From Ridgeia piscesae (taxonomy: Eukaryota; Annelida; Polychaeta; Sabellida; Siboglinidae), in the NCBI GenBank assembly GCA_025642075.2, contig JAODUO010000186.1:62001-126000 (forward strand): a stretch of 64,000 nt of DNA. Reading direction: 5' to 3'. Below the pieces are notes generated by a model. It was not told the origin of the DNA and ran no database searches. It saw only the letters and a list, made by a program, of their open reading frames with translations. Made by a program: the position numbers and the translations under genes. Within the stretch, counting starts at the first letter, position 1. Each line of letters begins with the position of its first letter. Of the stretch, positions 13,063 to 28,000 are shown piece by piece.

Positions 13063-16000
13063 AAAAGTCTAAAATGGGCTAGAAATAATCAGAGCATCTT
13101 TAAAATTGTTGGATTTCTTGACAACAACATCATTGTGTTTGATCAAAGCATGTAGGTATCAATTACTGCACTAAAAATATCATAGAAGTATCCACCACAT
13201 TCTATAGCCAGGTACTCATTCATACAGCGTCTCAGTAAACTGGAGCAATGCATGAACTTGACCTATACACATTTTACTTATTTATTTTTTAAATATCTTA
13301 ATCAACCTTTTGTTAGAGAACTGTGGTTTGTTAACGTGAGTCTGCATGTAGTTTACGGTGATACTGATTTGTGCTGTTTGCACTGTGCTGCATACAGCTG
13401 GTAGAGCTCTCCTGTCAGGAGGGAGAAAAAAGACAGTGGTGCCTGTGTCTTTCCTCCAGGGATGTGCCATGGTTACAGGCAATTGTTGTGTAATCTCCTT
13501 GTACCTAGACTGAAAACTGGAAATCTTTTTATCCCTTCTATCACCTTTTTGTGTGTACTCTGGGATTTACCTGACAATAAGCATTTCGTTTGAAATAGCA
13601 GCAAGGTAATTTGGATCCAGAATCTCTTGATTGAGAGCAGGCCAGTCTGTATGGTGCAGGTTTTGCCATTCCGATAATGTATGTGTGTGTATATAATATA
13701 TATATATAATATAAAAATTTTTATACACATATACAGCAATTTTTCAGAGAAGTGATACAATAAATAATTTTATTCTCAAACACATTTATGACTGCCAACG
13801 ACATAGTTGAAAACCATCGAATAAAATATTTTTATTGCTCCAAATGATGGGGTTCCCCTGTAACGACACATGTTTGAGACCATTGAAACAAAATGAGTGT
13901 GACGTGATGTTGGGATGTTTTAGTGTGATGGGTTCGCTAGGATGTAGGGCTGTGTGCGTGAGAGTGTCTATGTTGTGTACATGATGTTAGTGTGACGTGA
14001 TGTTAGTGTGACGTGATTTTAGTGTGACGTGATGTTCGCGTGACGTGATGTTAGTGTGACGTGTGTGACGTGATGTTAGTGTGACGTGATGTTAGTGTGA
14101 CGTGATGTTCGTGTGACGTGATGTTAGTGTGACGTGATGTTAGTGTGACGTGATGTTAGTGTGACGTGATGTTAGTGTGACGTGATGTTAGTGTCACGTG
14201 TTGTTACAGTGACAGGAGTTAATAGAACTTTCGGAAGACTTTAAAATAAAGAGAGAAATGCCAAGCATTTAAGTCAAACTCTGACCACTTAAAGCTGCAA
14301 CAAGTGAGCATACCATTTACGACAACCATATAGCAAGCACCACAAGGACACAGAAGCCCAGACAGTCTAGCCCAGCCATCACAGGACGGATTGTGACTTG
14401 TCTATGCCTATAGATGACTATTGTCTATGATTGTAGAGCGCAATGGCTCAGGGGTAGAGCTCTGGACTTTCGACTAAGAGAACCCGGGTTCGAATCCTGT
14501 GCTGCGATGTTAAAACCTTGGGCAAGTTTTTACATTCTACATTGCTCCTGTTCACTCAGCTGTATGAATGAGTACCTGGCTATAGACAGTGGTGAATATG
14601 AGTACGAGCAGCCCTTGCGCATTAATTACTGCATGGCTGGAAGCTTCCCAGAGAAGTTGAGATGGTGTTTGATTGAACAGGTCTGCCACTGGATTCACTG
14701 CGCTATATAAACTTACTTTGTTACTATAGGCAGATGTGCCCTGAACTGCAAATGGCAATGTCCCTAAGGAGGATAAAAAGCTTGTGTAAGCAGATGTTTG
14801 GGGCCGGCAGAGTTCAGAGACTGACATGAGTGAGTGGATGGTAACAAGACCGCCACAAGCACTATGTGCTATTTCAGCTAACTTAGCTATAATTAGCCTT
14901 TCGAAATTAGAAAGGGAAAAGCATGGGTGGGATTCAGGTGGTTTTCTTTACTCGGTCAGTCTGCCACGTAACAACAGGTACAACGTCTGTTAATCCACAT
15001 TTGTCATTTAAGACAAAGTTGTCTGTTCCTTGAATAAGCCATGATGATGATAATTAATTATTAACAAGAAGTCAGTTGTACCCCATGCCGATTTGGAATC
15101 AGAAATGTGTCAAACACCCAGCTTCAAAGGTGTACGTTTACCTGCAGAAACATGTCCCTCAGCACTATCACTATGGTTGCAATTTGAATGTTTTGTTTAC
15201 CACTGGAACATTTCATGGAACTATTTTAAAATTAAAAATAATTGGGTGTTATTAAGTTATTCTCAATGTACAGCTGCATATTTCATCTAGTACAGGGTGT
15301 ATTAAGCACGTTAATTTTATTTTAAAAATAAGGACAAGGCAACGTAGATTTGTTTTACATTTCCAGACCTAGTTGTGGGACAGTACAGTGTTGTTGGGTG
15401 TAAACCCAGATCTGGCTCTAGAACAGGCTGGCCTCTGTCAGTCACACGTGATCAATGTTGACTCCGGGCCATGGTCAAGAATCTGGGCTGCATGGTCACT
15501 GATTTAGGGTACTGCGTTCATTAGACGTCATTTGAAGTTCATTTGAAGCCACACCCTGCTATTTGAAATTAGTTAATTAACCTCTTGTAAGGATTGTGGT
15601 TTGGTAAATTTGAACTGGGTCTGGGGGTTGTATTTCCCAGCAATTCTGATTCATGCCGTTTGCGCTGTGCTATGAACAGCTGGTAGAGCTCTCCTGTCAG
15701 GAGGGAGAAAATAGACACTGGTGCCTGTGTCTCTCCTCCAGGGATGTGGCATGGCTACAGGCAATTGTTGTGTAATCTCCCTGTAGACTGTGGAAATGTA
15801 AAACGTTTCAGCCCCAGCCTGGTTGTGTCTAAAATGACAAGTGTGATTCAGACCCTGGAGAGATGAAACTGCAGTAGTTGGTTTTGCCTTTGGCAGATAT
15901 TTTTTCTTGTAGGAAGCAATCTCGTTTTTGTAGTCAGTTGGTAAGATCAACAAGGACTTCTTCATTGGTTTTCTTTCTTGTCCATGGAACTGTGGTCGTA

Positions 16001-19000
16001 CTCTTAAAAAAACTACATTTCAATTGTTTTAATGGTTTGTTGTGTGTTTAGTTATGTCCAAGATTCACATCCATATAATAATAATATGGGCCCGACGTAA
16101 CACTGCAATACATATTTTATTATTTATATATAATCCAAGAAGACGACAGGTAGTTAAAACTGAAATATGGGGGGAGGAGGAAGAAGCCAGCACTGTAAGC
16201 AGGGCTTGATGCAGGACCAAATTATTGCCAGTCTCATATGTAACTGTTAAGCCAGTTTACAAACTTTCAAATGTGTCTGACAACCTGAAATGGACTACAA
16301 ACACACATGTGACACCATTTACGTTCATTTCTAAAGCATAACTGACAATATCTATGGTTTTAGAACACCATTTTATTTTGCTCCTTCATTATTTTACCCG
16401 TCCACCCATATTTCTACCCGTCCACAACGGTTTTTACCCATCCAAATGATGGGTGTACGGGTCTCTGCATAAAGCTATGACTATAATATACCAGGGTTAT
16501 AGAATACACAAACAATGTGACAGGAGATTTCAGCGTAGAGTTAGTTCTGAAAGGAGGAATTGAGAACATGGTTGGTTGAATGATGGAGGAAATTACCTCC
16601 TTGATATGTTTCAAGATAATGGTCTTTCAAAGAAAGTTTTGAAAATAGATGTAGTAAACGCCCAACATATATACAGAGATCACATGTCAGTGTAGGTGAC
16701 ATGTTATCTGGTACATTCACAAAGAATTGCTGCATCTTGCAATGAAGAACTGTGTCACCAGTTTATGGCATGGTTGGCTGAAAGGTAAAAGAAGATATTC
16801 TTGGGTAAATGTAAAACGTTTTCTACAAGCAGAGTTTTAAAAGTAGATGCAGAAGAGACCCAGACTATATCTACAGCAACATGTTTTAATGGAGATAAAA
16901 ACTTGATCGGCAGAATTATAAAAAGTCACATGGTCTTATACATTGTATACCACAGTATTTAGTTCTTAGTACTGCCGAGATCACTTTGGACTTCAGTCCC
17001 TGACAGATCTGTTCACCCAGATACCACTACTTCTCTTAAAAACACCGCAAATGCTAGCCATACGCAGATATCCACCGCTGTCTATAGCCAGGTACACATT
17101 CATCCGGCTGAGTGAACAGGAGCAATACAGAATATACAAACTATCCCTAGGTTTGACATGGCAGCAGAGGGTTTGAATTTGGGATCCTTCAATTAGTTAG
17201 CAAGTCAGTCTGCACATCTAAAGTAGAGAGACTAGGAGAAATGATGAAACAGTGAATGATTACAGAAGAAAACGAAAGAAGTTGATGTGGTCTGAATGAA
17301 AGCCTCAGGGGTCACCCAGAGACCCACATGCTGGACCACTGGTGATAGATGATTCTGTTTAAAGAAATGACCAAATGGCTGCTAATCGTAGCTCCCTCCG
17401 GCAGAAGGAAACCACCAGTCTGTCTAGATGCAGAGGGTTACAAAGAGGTCCAGTTCTGACCACAATGACCAGTTTAATTGACCACCAGTAGTCACAAGGT
17501 TAGATAAGGTACTGTTTGAGTGTACTTAATTTGACCCACCTTAAAGGGTTGCAGCATGACTTGCAAGTAATTGGAGTCAGACCACATTTGCAATTTCCAT
17601 AGGCAACCATTATAACGCTTCCTTAATTTCCTACTAATCTTGAAGAGCTCTGTTATTGACAATTTCACAGCATATTTACCCTCCATAGACAGAAGTTCTG
17701 TGAAAAATTTGTGAACTTCTCATACCTCAGGCTCCCACAAACTTCTTTCAAACCTTGCACCCCTCCATTTCTGCTTGAACCACCCACAGATTGCCCCTGA
17801 TTACATCACCAAGCAAAATGACAACTATATTAATACACAGAAATGCACTGACTGACAGCTGTCATAATTTAACAGCTCTGATGCCATGCTGCACAAAACA
17901 TGATTTCTAATCACTCCACACTACATATGTGCTCACAGAAATTCAGACAACCTGCATAATGCTGCTTTTATAGGGTACTCATTGGTCGGGTAATGGCGGA
18001 CGAACACCTTATTGTGGTCTTACATCAATTGATTTTCACTTTAATGTGGTAGCTTGGCACATGTTGATATCATGAGACAAAGGCTGGCACTGCATTCAGT
18101 CCCCACCCAAGATTACTCAGCTGAATCAACACCTTTAACTATCAACAGTAATTGAAAGATGTTATCAAATGTATAGGAAGTGTAGAGCAGTTATAAAGCT
18201 GAATACTTCCCATTGTATCATGGTCGTGCTTCACTGAGCATGTGTGCCTGGGATAATGTGTTCAGTGTTGACCCACAGGTTGGCTTAATGTGTTCAGTGT
18301 TGACACACAGGTTGGCTTAATGTGTTCAGTGTTGACACACAGGGTGGCATAGATTTAGGTGTCTCAGACAGGTCTGATACTTTATTACGAGAGAAACTGG
18401 GGCACTACATCAACTTCAAGTATGTGTGGGAAATGGAGAGATTCATGGAAATGGAATGAAACACAGTTTATTGCCCTCAACCACAAACACTATGGAGGTG
18501 CATATCCAAGGGGTATCACGTTGCACCCTCACTTTGCTGTCAAAGGGGGTGCAGTTCAGAGGGTGGTGAGACTTGAGATGGGTTCTGTAGTGGGTTAAAA
18601 CATTTTTTAAATATTGGAGTATAAAGTGAAATCGAAAGTCAGTAGAGTTGGTGGTTGCTGTCACACAAAAAAAATTGTTTTACGTGTTTTTTTAAAACTT
18701 GATATGATAACTTTGTTCACATAGTTTGGTTGAAAAGCTGAGATATTTGAAAAAGGTTATGAATTATTTTAGGTGTCTCATCGCATCTGTTAATGTAAGT
18801 AATACAACTCCCGTTTCTATAAAATACACAGTGAACTGGTTATAAAAACACATTTGTATTGTACTTTGTCGATATTTACTCGTAGTAATGTACAAAACAG
18901 ACTTTATTCCCATGTGTATCGCACGCATGGCAAACAGCCACTCATGATCTTAGGTTACTGTTTGTTTAGTTGCGTGTGTTGTTTAATGGTTTACGTCATA

Positions 19001-22000
19001 CTGGCGACAGATATCGTCATTTCATGCCCGTCATTTGTTGGTGTTCAGTGTTCACATTAATTAATAGCTTCAGTTGTTTACCGCCAAACAAATGTCAGCA
19101 CTTTATGTCATAAAAACATAACAGTGATTATTTATCCACATGTATTCAGGAGTGTGTTGTCGGCGGTGGTTTTGATCAAGTGGCTGTGACGAGTTTCTTA
19201 CCTCCAGTTGTCGTAAGTACTTTAGGATGTCGTCAGTGAGCCAGGTTTAGAACAAAGGGAATTATCTTACCTTTGATAGTGGGCGGACTGACACCTTCAG
19301 GTAGAGGGACAGTGCACTCATTCGACGACAGGGCACTGTGGACAGTGGGACAGTGCACTGACAGTGTGACAGTGCCCTAACTGCACTGTGTTCCAATGTG
19401 TAGTAGTGCACTAATTGTGTGATGGTACATTCATCATTTGATGATGTAAGAGTTGTGTGATGCTGCACTAGTTGCGTGATGTTGCACAAGCTGGGTGATT
19501 GTGATGCTGCACTAAATGTGCAGTGATTCAAGTGCAGTGTGGTGCACTAATTGTAAGATAGTGCACTGAGTTTGCACTTTGCAGCAGTAAACAGTAACTT
19601 TGTGTTGTGACTGTGCAGTAATTGCACACCAGTCTCTAACCAGTGCACCCACCACCTGACAAAACTGCAATGCAGTTGGCAATGCTCTAAATGTAACAGT
19701 ACACAAATGCATTTTATGCCAAAAATGTACTATATAATGATATAATTAATGCACTGATTTTATGTGGCAGTGCACTAATATAAACATTGAAAGATTATAC
19801 AGGGCTACACACTGTTAGTTTAGGGAGTGTGAATGAGCAAAATTGGGTTGATAAGTTCAAGTGAAACTATTAATAGTATATCAAGTCAAGATCATAAACA
19901 ACGTTACAAGATACTCCAATGCTTGGATTGGTGTGGTCAGAGAGATAGTAGATGTTATCACAGAACTTTACCTGATAAAACTAGTACACAGCACAGATTG
20001 TCTGCAACTTCACACAGGGTTTCTTGAGTAACAGGCGTTGGCCAAGTCTAGAGATCTTATCAGACAGAGTCAAAGTGTTCCACAGCTGAATTCATGAACA
20101 TGTTTTGATGAATTGTGTGGCCAATTGGTTTGGCATTTCTTGAATGGTTTGTGTGGTTAGAGATTTCAGGTATTCTTATTCAGTGGCTGGAAACGCTTAT
20201 AATGATATTGAATGTGTGCATATTTTGTAAGCCTGATGTGGTATGTGCTGGTTCTTCAGGATGCTTATTCGTGATCTGTGCACTTTGAGTGGTTCTGTTT
20301 ATGGCATCTGGCCATTCACACGCGAAGTAATATTGTGTCACAAGGAAGAATTTGATGACTTCACTGAGGCATGGTAATGTAGTGGTTAGCACATCCATTT
20401 TCCATGCTGGTGGCCAGGTTCAATACCCGGTTATAGCAGGCATGGTACTGTATATTTGGTGTTAAAAACCTGGCTCTCAACATTGGAGACTGTGTATTCC
20501 TTGTGAATCAGAGAATCACATTAATGTCGGTCCCGTCTCAGTTTGGGGCGTAAAAGAGCCACTGAGGGTGACAAGCACCCTGACAGTGACCACCCTCAAT
20601 GCCAGCATGGAAAGGTTGGCAGCATCACTATGATATCACTTTGACGTTTGTTTGACTTTGTCAACTTATAATCGTGGTCTTCACCAATGATAAGCAATCA
20701 AGTCTCATTAATCCGTTATTCAAGAATTAGTTTTTTATGCATGCATTTGTGTGGGAAAAGTCTCAATGCACTATAAATTGCTTCATTACTTTGTTTTTGG
20801 TGTCTTCGGAAACTACCCATGTATCAGTGTGACATGATTCAGCCAACAAATTCATTTGTTTCAGTTCACTAAAACTTCACATCAAACATCGAATGCAATC
20901 ATCAATGGCTTTGGTGATAACCTTTATGTCACAATGACTTTGCTTTTCTTTGTTTGATCTTCTGTTAGTTATATGTTAGCAATTCAAATAAAACATGCCT
21001 ATGTAACTTTAAGCAGTTTACAATTGTTAAGGCATGGTACATTCTGGTGAGGGTGCACTTGCACACAACAAGTTACTGAACATTCTACTACACCCAGGCG
21101 TGGAACAGGTTGGGCAAAGGCCTGGAACAGGTTGGGCAAAGGCCTGAAACAGGTTGGGCAAAGGTGTGGAACAGGTTGGGCAAAGGCCTGGAACAGGTTG
21201 GGCAAAGGCCTGGAACAGGTTGGGCAAAGGCCTGGAACAGGTTGGGCAAAGGCGTGGAACAGGTTGGGCAAAGGCCTGGAACAGGTTGGGCAAAGGCCTG
21301 GAACAGGTTGGGCAAAGGCCTGGAACAGGTTGGGCAAAGGCCTGGAACAGGTTGGGCAAAGGCCTGGAACAGGTTGGGCAAAGGCCTGGAACAGGTTGGG
21401 CAAAGGCCTGGAACAGGTTGGGCAAAGGCCTGGAACAGGTTGGGCAAAGGCCTGGAACAGGTTGGGCAAAGGCCTGGAACAGGTTGGGCAAAGGCCTGGA
21501 ACAGGTTGGGCAAAGGCCTAGAACAGGTTGGGTAAAGGCCTGGAACAGGTTGGGCAAAGACACACTGCCTGGAGATGCCTGAGATAGAGATGCCTGGAGA
21601 TGCCTGAGATAGAGATGCCTGGAGATGCCTGAGATAGAGATGCCTGAGCTAGAGATGCCTGGAGATGCCTGAAATAGAGATGCCTGAGATAGAGATGCCT
21701 CCCTGTACTTCTCCTCTGATCTGATTCTCTTCTGGACTGCCCAGAGTCGTGGACACTCCTGGTCACCTGGTCACCTGGTCACCTGGTCACCTGGTCACCT
21801 GGTCACCTCTCTTGGTGGTCACGGTCCAGCTGTGTCTTTCTGATGCTGTGTACAAATAGTCTTCAGTGAATTGTTGCATTAATTGCAGCATGGTTGAGTA
21901 GTTGAGATGGTGTTCGAATGAACGTATCTGCCAGCCAGAGTAAAATGTAAAGCACTTTGAACAGACCTAAGGCGTGGACACTGTGCTGTATAAGAACATT

Positions 22001-25000
22001 GTATCTACCATTGTATTGTGGCGTGTAGGTTGGAGGTTTTGATGGTGTAATATTCAGATTGATTTGTCTTTTTGCATAACGTTACAATAGTGGGACGACA
22101 CCTCACAGCTTAAACATCACTGCATAATTGTCACATGAGAAACTGCTTATGGCCTTGTCATAAAGAAATCTTCTGAAACCTGAATTTCAATGAAGTATGC
22201 AACATAATCCATGAATAAGTTCTACATCAATTTTTGATGGTTCGTTGGAGCTTTTGCCAGTCGTATGGTCACGTGAAGCGTAGGTCTATTGTGAAACAAT
22301 TGTGAGGTTAATATTTTCACATGCAGTGTTCCTTCAGCATATTTCTCATAAAAACGATTACAAAAACTATTACAAAAACTAAAACTAAAAAGAATAGGCG
22401 GGCCTGATTTAAATGAAGAAATGCAACTTCTGGGTGGTCTTGGGACAGTCGTTTGATTCCATTACCAGCTCTCTCTGTCCATCTTAGCCCGCTTCTGTCA
22501 CTTGTATACAGTTTAGACACGTATACTGATGCTGCTTGATAACACTCTTCCCTGTGGTTGTGGGTTATGTATCAGCAATGAATTGGCATCAAGAGTTAGC
22601 ACTAAGCCATGTTTGTTGCTGTATACCAACCCCTGTGTCCACAGTCAACTAGGTCATGCCCTGGTACCAAAGAAACCATGAAGGTCATGTCCAGGGTGAA
22701 CACAGTCACACACAAAGTAATTTAAGTCATTACAGTTGTACCAGCATATATTGTGTCATACGAAGTAGTGTTGATATAGTTTGTGATTTGTAATTATGTT
22801 ATCAGCTGGGAAAGGAATCTTTAGTCTTTCATCTAGCTGTTTTGTTGCAGCTCAGTTATCTTGCACATAATGTTATCACAAGTCAGTTCAATTGACCTGC
22901 AATCACCTGACTAAGGTCTAAGGTGTATTTTATGAAACGGGGCTTACGGACATTATAACTGAGTAAACTATGTGTTTGCTGGCTGTGCATGTGTTTACAC
23001 TTGAAAGTGTGTCGGGTCAATAAATGATAAATTTATTATATTAAATTATACATGCACAGCACAAGCAGTGTTAAGTGAAATAAGTTTAAAATAAGCAAAC
23101 ATTTTGAAACATATACAGGGACTTACATACATGTATATGATATAATTTTTGCTAATTGTGATATCGCTATGTGCTTGGAACTTTTCTCAATCCAGATAAT
23201 TTGCAGAAAACGTCATAAGTTTTATACTTGTCCAAATGTTGGGTTGACACAATTCTAACTCTGCATTGTTCTATGCCTTATGTTTGACATGTAAAATACA
23301 TCTTATTATGTTAATTCTGTATACATGTAAGAATTAGGTACATGCACATGGTACACCGCTGGACAGTCAAAGGTTCACACAAGCTGTAGTAACATGTGAT
23401 GTAAAGCGCAGTGGACTATGTATGTGTGTACACACAGTAACATAAGTAACACGTCTGTTAACACAGAGATATGTTGTGTGTGTGTTATATGGAATACAAC
23501 AGTTTGTGTTTCTTTCTGCAGACGTGTACATATGTGTGTAATCACATGAGGCCTGCTCTCTGACCATTGATGACCAGAAGACTGGACAATAGATGACCAC
23601 TCCATCTGAAAGTTTGGACAGTAGATGTCCACTTTGTCTGAAGATTGGACAATAGATGACCACTCCATCTGAACGTTTGGACAGCAGATGACCACTACAT
23701 CTGAAAGTCTGGACAGCAGGTGACGAGTCCACCTGAAGGTTGAGAGATAGATGAGCACCGTGTGTCGTTGCACTGGTCAGCATGATGACCAGTGAGACAG
23801 TGGCTTGTGGTGACCACCTGCCATACATGTCTGAGTTCCCCCCGCCCGGCTACTGCCCCAGTGTCCTCAACACCCTGCTTAAGGTGAGACGTCATTTCTA
23901 CCCCTCCTTGCTCCCATCCGGGGTCCAAACCCCAAAGGACCATTTCACTGAAACAGTGAGCTCAAAAGAAAACACCACCATTCAACGAATCCACTGCTGA
24001 ATATAGGGAACTTTTTCAAAATAAAAAAATTGCTGTGGAGAATATGTCTGTGACACCGCAGCGAAGTTGACACGTCCTTGTGTTGACAGCTTTCAGTATG
24101 CAGGATCTCTGTTAGTTTTCTTAAATAACTGCATGCAATGTTTTATTAAATTACTAATTAAGCTACTAACAAAGTACAGATGTTTCAAAAGCACAGATTT
24201 GATTCAAGTGAGACAATCAAGTTTCAATGAGCTCATAAGAATGTCAGTGATATGGTTCCCTGGTTTGTTCTTCACGCTCCAGGGTACTTCTTCAACTAAC
24301 CCGATCTTTTGAAATGGTCTCATCCTGTCTGTTCCTCCATCCCTGCACTTTCAATTTCTATACTTACTGTGCTTCCCAATTCATCTTATGTTCTCCCCCT
24401 ACAGCCGTCATCTGTGTCTCACGCTCTCTCAGTCTCTCCTCTCAGTCTCTACATGTCCCCCGTCATGACCTCTTGCAAGGTAGTTTCATTTTCAGGTGTT
24501 TCTTCATTTCAGTCTCTTCATTCAGTCTGCTGAGAAGATTCAGTCACTGCATAAAGCTTCTTATATGATTTAATTTTTTACTCACCTCAATACAGATGGA
24601 TTTTGTAAGAAATCACACCTGTCATGTGGCGATATCCTGGCACATTTGAACAGTTGAGTTGTTTGGTTTTGAAGAGAGAGGGAATCCGTTGAGAGCATTT
24701 GGTCATTTGAACTGAATTCCTGCGGAATATGGCAAGGGAAGCTGATTTCTGTAACCAGACTACTTTTCTGATTTAATTGTACTGGCTGTTTAAGGTTATG
24801 TTCACTGCAACAAGTTTCAAATGTTGTAATAATCTAAAATTTAATAGCCTTTTTATATGTCCTGCTTCAATCAGTTCTTGCTTCTAGTTCACACTCTTGA
24901 ACTCGCTTTGAACAGAAATGTTGCATTAATAGTAAATATGTTTAATAACCGGAAGCTATGCTATTGTATATGTCCTGTTACTGGTATGATTTTTTCATGT

Positions 25001-28000
25001 TAAAAGATGTGTTTAGTTCTTAAAACTTGTGTCTGTGTGTTGTGCAATTTTCTTGTATGGGGAAAACAGTGTTATGCTTTCATGGTAACAAAATTCTTTT
25101 TTCCATGACTTGGCAGCAGTTTGTTGACCTTATGTAATCGAATGTTTGATAGTTTTTATTTTGTTGACTGAACAGGACTTTCCAGACTTGCAAGTTTTTT
25201 TTTTAAACTGGATTTATTATTATTAGTTACATTTCAGTAACTATAACTACAACATATGCAGGCTTTGTTGTCCAATGTTTGCCATGTTAAACAGACCAGT
25301 GTTTTAAGTAGATGATTCTATTAAGCCAATCTGCTTAAAGTGGTGATCCTTGATTGCAGAAATAATGCATTTCAATTTAATGTTCACTTTAATTACAGGA
25401 AACAATTGAATTCCTATTCTCATGTGGTGTACTTAGAATTATTTGTTATGTTCTATCTGGTGTTTATAACATGGGTGCCACACGTGCCCAGTCCAACCCT
25501 GACTAAATTAGTCGAATCAAGTCACATGTGTAAGATAATTTGACATGAGTGATCACCACCAGTCGGGTACATACTCCTGTATGTCACGTAAATATAGCTC
25601 TGCAAAAAGTTCAACATGTCGTGTGAATTAAATGCCCTTGATGGTGTGATTTCTCTAATAGATAGTGCCATCACATGAAGTCATTTAAATGGTGTACTTA
25701 TACAATGTCAACTATAATTATCAGTTAGTCCTTGTGCATGTCACTTACAACTATTACATATCTTCTGCCTTTTGGGGGTGGCTCAAGGACCCATTCAGAG
25801 TAAGAAGAATTGACTAGAGTCAGGGCGGATGTGTCTATGATTTGACGTGAGTTATCACCCCCGAGCAGGTGTCTATGCCATTTAGGTTTATCTCAGCAAA
25901 AAATGTAATATGTCATATGAGAATTTTAAATTAATGCCGTCCTTACACGATGTCAGTTTCACTTATTCATAGCTCCTTTACATGGAGTCTTGGGTAGTGT
26001 CCTTTCAAGATGTTTCTTGTAATTATCAATTAATGATATCTGTGCATGCTACTCTTATATCAGTTAATAGGACGTCGATGTGCTGTTTATAGTGTCTCCA
26101 TCCACCCATCAGATGATAAATTACACTTGTCAGGAGTGCTTTCATAATAACAATACAATTTCATAACACTTGTGTTAGCAGCCTGACTGTAAGTGCATTT
26201 CATTTATCACACTTACTATCTCAACAATAAATGTCATGCTCTTGTTCCTTCCAGACGTAACTTACAAACAAAGACTTACGTTGGAAGTATTGAAAAAGAA
26301 ATTGTTTTGCTTTTTTTTCAAATAGAGATTCTTGAGAGATAATTATTCCTAATTTAATTACCCAAGAAGCCGCAACGTTCAAAGTTTGGCGGAACTATTT
26401 AGAGTTGAGACCATTAGAACATTCCAAATATGTTTTAATGAGGTGCTCCCCAGGGTGGTTTCAAAACATTGACATGTGCGACTTATAGAGAGCTTTATAA
26501 TCTGAGAATCTGTCAAGACCCACAAATGCAGTCTGCCTAATTAAGCACAGTAGCTTGTGGAGTACATTTGTATAAATTGTAGAGCTGAATGTCTCAGGGA
26601 CTAGACAACTGGGCTCTCTAGTAATTTTAGAGAAACATGGTTTGATTGTTGTGCTGTTATGTGGAGACGTGGGCAAGTTTGTTCACTCTGTAAATGTTTA
26701 TGTGGCTACAGACAGTGGTAAATATTTGTGTATGAATAATTTTCGCTCAAAAATTGCTGTGTGGCTGAATGCTGGTGAGAGAAGTTTAAATGATGTTGAA
26801 TTGAATGGATCTGCCGGGGAGTGAAGTGTAAATCACTTTGAGCAGTCCTACCTGTGCTCTATACAAGAAGTTATGTTTTACCTTAAAGGGATACTCCAGT
26901 CAGTGAGAGATTCACACCATTTACTTACATCTGTATAATATATTGGTTGTGCCTAGTAAGTTCAAAGATTTTTCAATTAATTAAATAAAATTGCCCTTGC
27001 ATTGGTTGGGTGTCCTCTTAGATTAGTGCCATATGTAAGTATTTAAATGGTGTACTTATACAATGTCAACTATAATTATCAGTTAGTCCTTGTGCATGTC
27101 ACTTACAACTATAACATTCTTCTGCCTTTTGGGGGTGGCTCAAGGACCCATTCAGAGTAAGAAGAATTGACTAGAGTCAGGGCGGATGTGTCTATGATTT
27201 GACGTGAGTTATCACCCCCGAGCAGGTGTCTATGCCATTTAGGTTTATCTCAGCAAAAAATGTAATATGTCATATGAGAATTTTAAATTAATGCCGTCCT
27301 TACACGATGTCAGTTTCACTTATTCATAGCTCCTTTACATGGAGTCTTGGGTAGTGTCCTTTCAAGATGTTTCTTGTAATTATCAATTAATGATATCTGT
27401 GCATGCTACTCTTATATCAGTTAATAGGACGTCGATGTGCTGTTTATAGTGTCTCCATCCACCCATCAGATGATAAATTACACTTGTCAGGAGTGCTTTC
27501 ATAATAACAATACAATTTCATAACACTTGTGTTAGCAGCCTGACTGTAAGTGCATTTCATTTATCACACTTACTATCTCAACAATAAATGTCATGCTCTT
27601 GTTCCTTCCAGACGTAACTTACAAACAAAGACTTACGTTGGAAGTATTGAAAAAGAAATTGTTTTGCTTTTTTTTCAAATAGAGATTCTTGAGAGATAAT
27701 TATTCCTAATTTAATTACCCAAGAAGCCGCAACGTTCAAAGTTTGGCGGAACTATTTAGAGTTGAGACCATTAGAACATTCCAAATATGTTTTAATGAGG
27801 TGCTCCCCAGGGTGGTTTCAAAACATTGACATGTGCGACTTATAGAGAGCTTTATAATCTGAGAATCTGTCAAGACCCACAAATGCAGTCTGCCTAATTA
27901 AGCACAGTAGCTTGTGGAGTACATTTGTATAAATTGTAGAGCTGAATGTCTCAGGGACTAGACGACTGGGCTCTCTAGTAATTTTAGAGAAACATGGTTT